A stretch of DNA of 8,723 bases from Cellvibrionaceae bacterium (GTDB taxonomy: Bacteria; Pseudomonadota; Gammaproteobacteria; Pseudomonadales; Cellvibrionaceae): contig JALUYN010000554.1 of assembly GCA_027012915.1 (NCBI GenBank), positions 1 through 8,723 of the forward strand. The letters are read 5' to 3'. Positions 1 to 6,026 of this stretch are shown here, in pieces; position 1 is the first letter of the stretch; every line of letters starts with the position of its first letter. The notes under the pieces were generated by a model. The model was not told the origin of the DNA, searched no databases, and was given only the letters and a program-made list of their open reading frames with translations. The position numbers and the translations under genes were made by a program.

Positions 1-78
1 CTTGGTCAGCTCTAGGACCTTGCCTGCGTAGCCCCTGCCATCAACGCCGAGATTCATATTTTTGAGAATGTTGTCCAT
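1..78 (-). CDS. FII: Major tail tube protein, P2 gpFII-like (N-terminal fragment)
   Basis: Only the first 26 codons are inside the window; the gene runs off the left edge. The visible peptide begins MDNILKNMNLGVDGRGYAGK and continues VLELTK. It matches the usual start of P2-family major tail tube proteins, in which a short N-terminal segment is followed by a 'VDGRGYAGK'-like stretch and then the tube-forming beta fold. The tube is the inner cylinder through which DNA passes, and it is wrapped by the sheath encoded immediately upstream. The ATG at 78-76 overlaps the sheath stop codon by one base (TAATG). A strong Shine-Dalgarno sequence, GAGGTGA (86-92), lies inside the sheath 3' end with a 7-base spacer, so the start is well supported. 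The identification rests on a short peptide plus gene order. Confidence 0.82.
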   Translation of the reverse strand, partial: MDNILKNMNLGVDGRGYAGKVLELTK

Positions 79-1232
79 TAGCTGATCACCTCTGCAAAGT
101 AGTCATCAACCAGGTGAGCACGGAAGGTAATGTGCTCTGCCGGGGTTGGTGGAGTGAAGTCAAAATCGATGTACACCTTGCCAGCAGCCAGGCTGGTTGG
201 TGTGTTTAGTTCGGCATCTGCCCAGGCCGTGCCGCCAAGAATCGCACCGATTTGGGTGAGGTGGCGCAAGTAGTTGTTTACACCCTCAACCACATCTTCC
301 AGATAGGTTCTGGTGATGTTGCGATCGACAGCCCAGAGGTGAGCGCGCTGAATTGAATCAATAATCAGATCAGCAGTACGCACCACGTTCACGAAGGCCC
401 ACTTAGGATCTGAAGACAGGGTACGGTTGCCCCAAAGGCGATGACCGTTCTGACGAATGATGGTGGCTATGTTCTGCTCATTAAGAAGATTTGCACGAGA
501 GTTGGCATCACCCAATTTAAAGCTAACCGGACGCTCGGTACCCAAAATACCTCGAATCTCCTGATTTGATGGAGACCACCAAAAGCCCCTCTCATTGTCG
601 ACACGGGCAAACATGCCGGCAACACGTGCACTGTTGGGCTCGATAACCTCGGCGCTTCCTGCGGTATCCCAGACGCGAACATCAGGATCAACCATATACA
701 GACGCTTACTGCCAAAATTGCCCGCGTATGTGTTGGCAGCCGCATCGTCGGTACTTGGCCCCTCGATGATGCCCATTCCGCGCAGACGGTTAGCGATAAC
801 ATCTATTTCAGTTGCAACTGCCTGTACGCTTGAAAAGCCTGGTGCAACGATCAAGCGAGGCTCAACACCCAGCTCGTTCTCCGCATCCAATAACGCTTTC
901 AAGCCTTCACCGGAAGCTGCACCAATAACATTTGATTGAGTTGCAGAGTCATCCACCCCAACATCAACGCGGACCACAACCACCATTGCACCAACTTGGT
1001 CAAAGATGCCATCGATAGCTTCTGGTAGTGTGCCGTCGCCGTTGCCAACGGTATCCAAACCGGCAGCTTCTGTGCGGTTGCCCGCAATCAGCACAGGTGT
1101 ATTTAATGGGAATTTCACCGCATCGGCATCAGGAGCGGTGCCTACCAGCCCGATCACCGAGCTTCGAACGGTTCTTATTGGTCGTGATCCATTGTCGATC
1201 TCGACAACTTCAACACCGTGAAGGAAAGGCAT
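78..1232 (-). CDS. FI: Contractile tail sheath protein, P2 gpFI-like
   Basis: This 384-residue protein is close in length to P2 gpFI (about 396). It would polymerise around the tail tube and contract during injection. The family is recognisable from several segments: an N-terminal 'HGVEVVEIDNGSRPIRTVRS' stretch (5-24), the hydrophobic 'VIGLVGTAPDAD' strand (26-37), 'FWWSPSNQEIRGI' (217-229), the 'GHRLWGNRTLSSDPKWAFVN' core (263-282), and a C-terminal 'KVYIDFDFTPPTPAEHITF' strand (352-370) that would make the inter-subunit sheath handshake. The ATG at 1232 has a good Shine-Dalgarno sequence, AGAGGA (1240-1245), with a 7-base spacer. The gene starts only about 26 bases after an intrinsic terminator that ends the fibre block, and its stop overlaps the tube gene start. 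This reproduces the P2 order G | FI-FII. No strong promoter is visible between terminator and start. Confidence 0.96.
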   Translation of the reverse strand: MPFLHGVEVVEIDNGSRPIRTVRSSVIGLVGTAPDADAVKFPLNTPVLIAGNRTEAAGLDTVGNGDGTLPEAIDGIFDQVGAMVVVVRVDVGVDDSATQSNVIGAASGEGLKALLDAENELGVEPRLIVAPGFSSVQAVATEIDVIANRLRGMGIIEGPSTDDAAANTYAGNFGSKRLYMVDPDVRVWDTAGSAEVIEPNSARVAGMFARVDNERGFWWSPSNQEIRGILGTERPVSFKLGDANSRANLLNEQNIATIIRQNGHRLWGNRTLSSDPKWAFVNVVRTADLIIDSIQRAHLWAVDRNITRTYLEDVVEGVNNYLRHLTQIGAILGGTAWADAELNTPTSLAAGKVYIDFDFTPPTPAEHITFRAHLVDDYFAEVIS

Positions 1233-1257
1233 AGTTATATCCTCTTGTTTTCGGGCA

Positions 1258-1283
1258 TAAAAAAACCCGCCGAAGCGGGTTTA
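1258..1283 (-). terminator. Rho-independent terminator after the fibre assembly gene
   Basis: On the minus strand an 8-bp perfect stem, AAACCCGC / GCGGGTTT (1275-1282 pairing with 1263-1270), encloses a TTCG loop (1271-1274). It is followed by an uninterrupted T tract that includes the stem end (1265-1259). The closing C(UUCG)G tetraloop is one of the most stable RNA loops. The hairpin begins 23 bases after the stop codon of the fibre assembly gene and ends about 26 bases before the sheath ATG. It therefore separates the head/baseplate/fibre transcript from the sheath/tube transcript. Orientation follows from the T tract, which lies on the minus-strand downstream side. Confidence 0.9.
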
Positions 1284-1305
1284 GAATTTAAATTTAATTC
1301 GGCGA

Positions 1306-2010
1306 TCAGTACGAAACCACTATGGCATCGACCTCACCCAAAGTTCCTGTGACATCGTCGATTAGCGCAACCTGATCCTCATACGCTTGTCGCTTACCAA
1401 AGACATCTCCACTCTCAGCGGCGAAGGCATCTGCCTTCACGATAACCCTTGCTGCGAGCACATCCTTACCAAGTCCCCTGCCAGACGAAATTGCATCTAA
1501 GAGCGGAGTTGCTACGCTGTTATCGGCAAGCCAATTGCGCGCCTCCTGTTCCTGCTTATCCCAACTTAAACGCTCTGACTCTGGATAAGCATCGGTTATT
1601 ACTGATAGCGCACGATCGGCTTCGCTGTTGATTTCGTAGAGCTTGGCAAGCTTGGCGCCGGCTAGATGGGCAACGGTATCGACAACCCAATCGCCTTCGA
1701 CCCACTCATCATATTCTCCCGGCTCAATATTAGTGTAACCAGTTTCAATATCACCGATGTAATCGACAATTTTTGGAGACTTATCGGAAATGCTGTAAAC
1801 GACCTCGCCCCGAAAATCTGCCTTAATCACCCATCCCGATCCATCCCACTGAGCGACACTGCCCTCTGGGACAGCTGGTGGAGCCACTACGGTAGAATTA
1901 GCGGCTACCATGTAAACCGTCTCACCGGCGATTTCCGTTTCCAACGGATCCACTTGCGGAGCCACTTCGCCGTTGAATATGCCGTTCTCATCAAAGGAAT
2001 AATATTTCAT
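1306..2010 (-). CDS. Putative tail fibre assembly protein (Tfa/DUF4376-like)
   Basis: This 234-residue acidic protein sits directly after the tail fibre gene, the position of P2 gene G. The N-terminus MKYYSFDENGIFNGEVAP is typical of phage fibre-associated chaperones, which often start with an aromatic/NGIF-type strand. Two tryptophan-containing strands follow, 'VAQWDGSGWVIKADFRG' (52-68) and 'EYDEWVEGDWVV' (99-110), like the short repeated strands of Tfa proteins. The second half (about 118-234) is helical, with 'YPESERLSWDKQEQEARNW' (142-160), and resembles the C-terminal DUF4376-type region. The expected role is folding or capping of the fibre's C-terminal tip; it may stay bound in the virion. 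The ATG at 2010 has Shine-Dalgarno AGGTGA (2015-2020) with a 4-base spacer, and this site overlaps the TAG stop of the fibre gene. The family call is by resemblance and context only. Confidence 0.72.
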   Translation of the reverse strand: MKYYSFDENGIFNGEVAPQVDPLETEIAGETVYMVAANSTVVAPPAVPEGSVAQWDGSGWVIKADFRGEVVYSISDKSPKIVDYIGDIETGYTNIEPGEYDEWVEGDWVVDTVAHLAGAKLAKLYEINSEADRALSVITDAYPESERLSWDKQEQEARNWLADNSVATPLLDAISSGRGLGKDVLAARVIVKADAFAAESGDVFGKRQAYEDQVALIDDVTGTLGEVDAIVVSY

Positions 2011-2014
2011 TTCT

Positions 2015-2020
2015 TCACCT
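2015..2020 (-). promoter_or_regulatory. Ribosome binding site of the fibre assembly gene, overlapping the fibre stop codon
   Basis: AGGTGA on the minus strand lies 4 bases before the ATG at 2010. Its first two bases are the last two bases of the TAG stop codon (2021-2019) of the tail fibre gene. Ribosomes terminating on the fibre message would therefore sit on the chaperone's initiation site, which should help keep the two products in proportion. Confidence 0.75.
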
Positions 2021-2993
2021 AATATTTAATGCAGTACATCATGGCGATGTTACGTGGGCGAACTTTTTGGGCATTTTCAGTAGGCCCAACATATTCAGTG
2101 CTTGCGGGGAGATGACGGTAATCCCCAGTAGTAATAGTTAGAGAACCATCAGAGTTCGCTACCGGAACATTCACGCGAGAGCCACTTGTTCCTTTAGTAT
2201 ATCCACCAACAGCGGTTGCCTGCTGAAAGCTACCCAACGCACGACCACTATCAACACCCCGCCCATTATCCCAACCACGAATAAACTCACCGCGCAAATC
2301 AGGAATGGCAAACGTGGTTGAGCCATCACCTACGCCGTAGGTGGTGCCAATTGCTGCAAACAAGTCAGCGTATGTCGTTCTGCTAATAGCACTTCCATCA
2401 CACTCAAGAAATCCACTCGGCGGAGAGTCCATGGCAAAAGAAACGACACTACCCGACAGCAAATCCGTGAGGCGTCTCTTCAATTTCTGAGGGGTAACAA
2501 TTCTGAGATCGTCAGCACCAGTATCAACTTCAGATTGAGTAGCAATTTCGGCAACACCCGCCACAGACTCACTGGCCGCAGAGTAATCAAATTCATTGCC
2601 AGTAATAGTCACACTGGCGGGCGGAACAGTTGTCAGCGGTATAGTCGCCGTCAACAGCACTTTTGCATCGGCAGATTTACTGACAATTGGCGCGGACTGA
2701 GCATAGATTGCAAATAGATCACCGTTCTCATCATACAATCCGATTTCTCTCAAGTCGTAAACATCCGCACTGTCGTCTCGAATAGTCACATGAATTCTGT
2801 CAGGAGCCAGCACCGTAGCCCCGAACACCGAAAGACGCTTCACCTCAGTATTTAGAGCCGTTGCCGCGATGCCTGGAGACCAATCACCAGACCCCAGCGC
2901 GATTTGGGTTATATCCAGCTGCAACCCCTGCCCATCTGCCGCCACAGCCGCAGCCACGCCAACATCAGTTATTATCAATGGCAATAAACTCAT
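2019..2993 (-). CDS. H: Tail fibre protein, P2 gpH-like, short form with tail-collar domain
   Basis: At 324 residues this is about half the length of P2 gpH (about 669). Residues 1-135 form the N-terminal baseplate-attachment domain of the DUF3751/tail-collar fibre family, with 'MSLLPLIITDVGVAAAV', 'ALGSGDWSP' (32-40), 'LREIGLYDENGDLFAIY' (81-97) and 'LTATIPLTTVP' (114-124). A short linker carries the usual fibre repeat 'GVAEIATQSEVDTGADDLRI' (146-165) followed by 'VTPQKL'. A phage tail-collar domain follows (181-235), with 'PPSGFLECDGSAIS' (191-204), 'TTYADLFAAIGTTYGVGDGS' (206-225) and 'IPDLRGEFIRGWD' (230-242). The C-terminal tip (243-324) ends in 'RPRNIAMMYCIKY', a common ending in this family, and is the likely receptor-binding part. 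The ATG overlaps the gpI stop (ATGA). A GGAG lies 11-14 bases upstream, rather far, so coupling probably matters. Confidence 0.92.
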   Translation of the reverse strand: MSLLPLIITDVGVAAAVAADGQGLQLDITQIALGSGDWSPGIAATALNTEVKRLSVFGATVLAPDRIHVTIRDDSADVYDLREIGLYDENGDLFAIYAQSAPIVSKSADAKVLLTATIPLTTVPPASVTITGNEFDYSAASESVAGVAEIATQSEVDTGADDLRIVTPQKLKRRLTDLLSGSVVSFAMDSPPSGFLECDGSAISRTTYADLFAAIGTTYGVGDGSTTFAIPDLRGEFIRGWDNGRGVDSGRALGSFQQATAVGGYTKGTSGSRVNVPVANSDGSLTITTGDYRHLPASTEYVGPTENAQKVRPRNIAMMYCIKY

Positions 2994-3526
2994 TGTTCTA
3001 CGAACTCCAATCTTGCGTATTGAGTAAGACGGACAGCACCGCCAATGTTGAGAGATTCTTCAGCGGAAATTCCGGTTTGCACCGTGTAATGAGACCTTGC
3101 GGGCTTAGTTTGATCGATAGCTTTGATAACCGAATTCTGTAAATCAACGCCGACCGAATCACCGTTGTAATTGATAATGGCGTCGAATGTATGAGGCGCC
3201 CCTGCCGGGGAATACTCAAACCATTCTGTAATGGCTATATCAGAGCCTAGCCCTTGAACCGCTGCCTCTACCGCCTTCCTGGTGCCCTTAATACGATGAT
3301 TTGCCACTGACGCTTTGATCACACCACGCTTGATGTGCTCGGGCCAACTTTCCTGCCACTCATCAACAGAGAACGCCCACGCGAGCAACGGCAACTGATC
3401 GACAGGACAGCTATCCGGATTCCACAATTCACGAATTGTTACGGGGACCTGGGCAAGCCGTTCATCTATAGCTTCTGCCACAGCCCTTTCTTGAGGGGAT
3501 GCGTTTAGAGGCAGTAAGTCTGTCAT
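2990..3526 (-). CDS. I: Baseplate wedge/tail protein I, P2 gpI-like
   Basis: This 178-residue protein closely matches the length of P2 gpI (176). It forms part of the baseplate wedge and connects the J-W wedge to the tail fibre. Family signatures are the start 'MTDLLPLNASPQERAVAEAI', 'LWNPDSCPVDQLPLLAWAFS' (34-53) with the W-N-P-D core, 'VDEWQESWPEHIKRGVIKAS' (54-73), and 'HRIKGTRKAVE' (77-87). A longer in-frame ATG exists at 3556, but the ATG at 3526 is preferred. It overlaps the gpJ stop by one base (TAATG), gives the conserved MTxxLLP-type N-terminus, and leaves a length like that of P2 gpI; the extra ten residues are encoded inside gpJ. The 3' end overlaps the fibre gene by four bases. 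Confidence 0.94.
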   Translation of the reverse strand: MTDLLPLNASPQERAVAEAIDERLAQVPVTIRELWNPDSCPVDQLPLLAWAFSVDEWQESWPEHIKRGVIKASVANHRIKGTRKAVEAAVQGLGSDIAITEWFEYSPAGAPHTFDAIINYNGDSVGVDLQNSVIKAIDQTKPARSHYTVQTGISAEESLNIGGAVRLTQYARLEFVEQ

Positions 3527-4410
3527 TACGCCACCACCACAGTCACTGATGAACAATAAGCCGCCTGGATATTGGTTATGGCTTGGTCTGAAGCAGGAGC
3601 AGTCAGAATAACCTTCTCTACGCCTTCAACGTGAAGCGCGGAATAAATACCAGACCGGGAAACATCGAGCCCCATCATGTGGCGTTCTGCGACGTGAGCA
3701 TTAACCGCAGCAATAGCGGCTTGGCGAACAATTTCCGCTTCGGGCCCATCAAAGAGATGCAAATCAGCATCGACGGTGTAGTTAACAATTGTCGCGGCTT
3801 GCACAGTTACCTGATCAGTGAGCGGGCGAACGTCCTTCGCGGTAAGCGAAGCTTCCACGGCATCAAGAGTTGCCTGCGGCGGAACGCCGTTGGCTGTACG
3901 CGACAACACAGTAACCGTCACGACACCAGGTGCCGGGCTATACACATCAACGTCTTTTACGTCAGCATCAGCGCTGAGACCATGATATTTATAAGCACCT
4001 TCTGGGCCCGCCGTGCTCTTGCCTTCAAGAGACAGCTGAATCCGCCGCCTGAAATCGGTGTCAGATTCATAAACTGGCTCTACAGGCGGAACCGCTTCGG
4101 GATCGCCTGGCGTGATAAGTAGTCTCTCAACGTCATAATTACCGCCAATCTGATCAAGGTCAGACTCGCTTGCGTAGGCCAGCATGACGGCCCTGCATGC
4201 CTCGTTGACCCGCTGGCGAATCAGAAGCTCCCTGAAAGCAGCAGCTTCCAAGACCTTGTAGGCAGGATCTGACTCGAGCAGCGCGTCATATGCAGAGTCT
4301 CGACTTTGGAAGTCAGCCAGAAGCGCAGCAAATATGGTTTCAAAATCCAGCGCCTCGACGACATCCGGTACCGGGAGCTTTGTCAGATCAACCGCAGTGT
4401 AATTCGACAT
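3526..4410 (-). CDS. J: Baseplate assembly protein J, P2 gpJ-like
   Basis: At 294 residues this is near P2 gpJ (302). It is the main baseplate wedge subunit, comparable in role to T4 gp6 and Mu gp47. Visible family segments are the helical N-terminus with 'LDFETIFAALLADF' (21-34), 'SDPAYKVLEAAAFRELLIRQ' (47-66) followed by 'RVNEACRAVMLAYASESDLD' (67-86), 'GGNYDVERL' (89-97), the 'DTDFRRRIQLSLEGKSTAGP' block (117-136) with 'EGAYKYHGLSAD' after it, and the 'PGVVTVTVLSRTANGVPP' strand region (161-178). The ATG at 4410 overlaps the W stop by one base (TGATG), and no strong independent Shine-Dalgarno sequence is visible, so translational coupling to W is likely. The stop overlaps the gpI start. 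Confidence 0.95.
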   Translation of the reverse strand: MSNYTAVDLTKLPVPDVVEALDFETIFAALLADFQSRDSAYDALLESDPAYKVLEAAAFRELLIRQRVNEACRAVMLAYASESDLDQIGGNYDVERLLITPGDPEAVPPVEPVYESDTDFRRRIQLSLEGKSTAGPEGAYKYHGLSADADVKDVDVYSPAPGVVTVTVLSRTANGVPPQATLDAVEASLTAKDVRPLTDQVTVQAATIVNYTVDADLHLFDGPEAEIVRQAAIAAVNAHVAERHMMGLDVSRSGIYSALHVEGVEKVILTAPASDQAITNIQAAYCSSVTVVVA

Positions 4411-4745
4411 CAGACGATAATCCCATCCATTGTTATTTCACGACCGTCCGGCAGGTACGTTGCCTCAAGATCGACTTCGATTTGGCCGCTCGCTATGCGC
4501 GTGGCGTATATCTTCTTAACCCTCAGCCGAGGCTCCCAACGAATTAGAGCCTCAGCGGCCGCGGCGTAAATGTCCGCCAAAGTACTACCAGTCAACGGCG
4601 AATCAACCAACTCAAACAAACGACTGCCATAGTCTCGGCGCATCACGCGACTACCGATAGGCGTCGTTAAAATATCCGTGACCGACTGACGCACGTGATC
4701 CAGCCCCGACAATGACTTGCCGGTAGTCGCATTCATTCCATTCAT
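4410..4745 (-). CDS. W: Baseplate wedge protein W, P2 gpW / T4 gp25-like
   Basis: With the start at 4745 the product is 111 residues, matching P2 gpW (115). It belongs to the gp25/gpW lysozyme-like baseplate family that initiates sheath assembly and sits at the inner wedge. Diagnostic features are 'MNGMNATTGKSLSGLDHVRQ' (1-20), 'SVTDILTTPIGSRVMRRDYG' (21-40) and 'RWEPRLRV' (69-76), which contains the conserved E-P-R triad typical of the family. A longer in-frame ATG at 4817 is rejected because the added 24 residues are encoded within the PAAR gene and have no counterpart in the family. The ATG at 4745 has AGGT about 5-6 bases upstream and lies 2 bases after the PAAR stop. The 3' end overlaps J (TGATG). 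Confidence 0.95.
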   Translation of the reverse strand: MNGMNATTGKSLSGLDHVRQSVTDILTTPIGSRVMRRDYGSRLFELVDSPLTGSTLADIYAAAAEALIRWEPRLRVKKIYATRIASGQIEVDLEATYLPDGREITMDGIIV

Positions 4746-4747
4746 GA

Positions 4748-5011
4748 TTAACCTGCAGAAACGTTTGAAGAACCGCTGGCCGTATGGCCACAGCTGGCAG
4801 CGTCGCCCGCCCTGCATACCGCGGTACCTTCAGCTAGCACCGTGCCGCTTGAACCTGACATTACAGGCGCCGCGTGAGGCGAGTTACCGTGCGCCGCTAC
4901 AGAAGCACCAACACAAGCCACAGGTGAACCGTTTACCAAAACAGAGGGCGCGAGATTTCCGGTGATTGTGCCGCCGGCACTGTCGACACCAACCCGAGAC
5001 ACACCAGGCAT
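4748..5011 (-). CDS. PAAR-domain spike tip protein
   Basis: This 87-residue Gly/Ala/Ser-rich protein has the PAAR layout: 'GVDSAGGTITGN' (8-19), 'VLVNGSPVACVGASVAAHG' (24-42), then 'GTVLAEGTAVCRAGDAASCG' (56-75) and H76. PAAR proteins fold into a small cone that binds one metal ion and caps the trimeric spike, sharpening it for outer-membrane piercing. Candidate metal ligands are H41, H46, C74 and H76, proposed here from position only. The gene lies between V and W, where P2-like phages and related particles carry a PAAR gene. Its ATG overlaps the V stop by one base (TGATG). AGGTGA lies 10 bases upstream of the ATG (5022-5027), longer than ideal spacing. A type VI secretion PAAR is ruled out by the phage baseplate context. 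Confidence 0.9.
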   Translation of the reverse strand: MPGVSRVGVDSAGGTITGNLAPSVLVNGSPVACVGASVAAHGNSPHAAPVMSGSSGTVLAEGTAVCRAGDAASCGHTASGSSNVSAG

Positions 5012-5490
5012 CAGTTCAAGCTCACCTGAGTGCCGTTGATAGCCACACCACTACTATCCAGCACCAACGTGCTTCCGTTTGAAGCCAGGGTAATAGCGCT
5101 CTGATTCATTGTTATAGACGACAAGCCAACCGTGGCACGCAACTGGTGTGCACCGTTGTCATACTCCACCACCGAGCCGTCCTGATAAACCGTGCGATGC
5201 ATATCTCCGCTTGCGGCTGGAGCGGGCTTGGATGTTTGGTATATGCCGGGCAACACTACCCCTTGAGCCAATTCGCCCGAAGGAGACAGTACCAAAACTT
5301 GCTCACCAACACTTGGAGCCCACCAGGAACGGTCCGAGCCTGCGCGATCCGTTAGCCACGGCAATGGCGCCGTCAGCAGACTGCCGCTGGTCACGCGCAC
5401 ACGGGCCGCAGCGAAATCCACTTCGCTTATCACGCCAACACGAATAATATTGGCTAGGCGGCGAGCAATGTCTGTCAATTCAAACTGCAT
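5011..5490 (-). CDS. V: Baseplate spike protein V, P2 gpV-like, short form
   Basis: This 159-residue protein is clearly shorter than P2 gpV (211). The N-terminal part (about 1-85) shows the gpV/gp45 OB-fold pattern: 'IIRVGVISEVDFAAARVRV' (15-33), 'TAPLPWLTDRAGSDRSWWAP' (40-59), 'GEQVLVLSPSGEL' (62-74) and 'GVVLPGIYQT' (77-86). Residues 98-159 are short alternating beta strands ('GSVVEYDNGAHQLRATV', 'SSITMNQSAITLASNGSTLV', 'DSSGVAINGTQVSLN') consistent with the triple-stranded beta-helix of the spike. The C-terminus lacks the HxH iron-binding apex known from P2 and phi92 spikes, and a PAAR gene follows directly. The ATG at 5490 overlaps the previous stop (TAATG); no clear Shine-Dalgarno sequence is visible. 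Confidence 0.93.
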   Translation of the reverse strand: MQFELTDIARRLANIIRVGVISEVDFAAARVRVTSGSLLTAPLPWLTDRAGSDRSWWAPSVGEQVLVLSPSGELAQGVVLPGIYQTSKPAPAASGDMHRTVYQDGSVVEYDNGAHQLRATVGLSSITMNQSAITLASNGSTLVLDSSGVAINGTQVSLN

Positions 5491-6026
5491 TAGGAGTCAG
5501 CCGCCACATTCTCGTAATCAGGCTCATGAGCCAGACCGATTTCAGGGTTTTGACTTACCCACACCTCAGTAGGCACAACGCCTGAGCCATCCCAAACACT
5601 TTCACCAAGATACAACTCCTGATCCCAGGTGACTTCAAAGGAGTCATAGCCGTTATCCCCTGGCCGCAAAACACCAGGGCGAGCATCAAGCCCTTCAGGA
5701 AAAGATACGTCTACCCCAAAATCAAACTTGTTTCGCCTGATAACCGATAGAAACTCAGCTGCAAAAGCTCGAACCTGAACTTGAACATTCTCTGTTTTGA
5801 CAGAGAGAATGCACTGCGCCGATACCTGGCACTTTAGCGGGACACGATCATCACCCCGATCAGAGCCCTCAGAAAAGCCCTCGATACCAATCAAGACCGC
5901 CGGCGAATCTATAACACCATCGTCAGCGATTTCGTCATAACCACCAACAACAGCCAGCCGACCGCCAAAGTGATCTTTAACCGCAGCCACAACAGCTGAC
6001 AAATAGGACTCTATATCAACGCTCAT
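5490..6026 (-). CDS. Probable tail terminator/completion protein
   Basis: This is an intact 178-residue gene without a motif I can assign with certainty. The N-terminal half looks like the alpha/beta fold of lambda gpU/Mu gp37-type tail terminators: helix 'SVDIESYLSAVVAAVKDHFG' (2-21), strand 'DSPAVLIGIEGF', and strand-helix 'LKCQVSAQCILSVK' to 'VQVRAFAAEFLSVIRR'. The C-terminal half has 'YDSFEVTWDQELYLGESVWD' and ends 'SQNPEIGLAHEPDYENVAADS', a pattern I associate with uncharacterised phage neck proteins at this position. Gene order (FII-like, Z-like, this gene, then baseplate) mirrors lambda FII-Z-U, which supports a role in ending tail growth and joining the head. The ATG at 6026 lies 11 bases inside the Z-like gene; no strong Shine-Dalgarno sequence is visible. 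The gene is certain, the function inferred. Confidence 0.72.
   Translation of the reverse strand: MSVDIESYLSAVVAAVKDHFGGRLAVVGGYDEIADDGVIDSPAVLIGIEGFSEGSDRGDDRVPLKCQVSAQCILSVKTENVQVQVRAFAAEFLSVIRRNKFDFGVDVSFPEGLDARPGVLRPGDNGYDSFEVTWDQELYLGESVWDGSGVVPTEVWVSQNPEIGLAHEPDYENVAADS

Noticed and set aside
467..802. 111-codon minus-strand frame overlapping the sheath gene in another frame
   Set aside because: The sheath protein in this stretch carries conserved family segments, and the alternative product shows no recognisable motif or ribosome binding site.
1284..1330. Sigma-70-like promoter for the sheath operon
   Set aside because: TAAATT -10 candidates exist, but hexamers 16-18 bases upstream (such as TGGTTT and CGTACT) match the -35 consensus poorly. 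It is listed as a question under findings, not as a feature.
2019..2993. Diversity-generating retroelement target in the tail fibre
   Set aside because: No reverse transcriptase gene, template repeat or accessory gene is visible in the window, and the fibre C-terminus ends in the ordinary collar-family pattern.
3527..3556. 10-residue N-terminal extension of gpI from an ATG at 3556
   Set aside because: It is encoded inside the end of J. The MTDLLP start at 3526 matches the family and the TAATG overlap pattern.
3631..4122. 163-codon open frame on the plus strand inside gene J
   Set aside because: It lies fully antisense to a clearly recognised gpJ, has a composition unlike a folded protein (many Arg, Asn and Cys without domain pattern), and has no ribosome binding site. 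It is a shadow of J.
4746..4817. 24-residue N-terminal extension of gpW from an ATG at 4817
   Set aside because: The added codons lie within the PAAR gene, the family's conserved start corresponds to the ATG at 4745, and AGGT lies just upstream of that ATG.
4748..5011. Type VI secretion system PAAR/effector
   Set aside because: The PAAR protein is flanked by phage V and W genes and carries no C-terminal toxin extension, and no tss genes are present.
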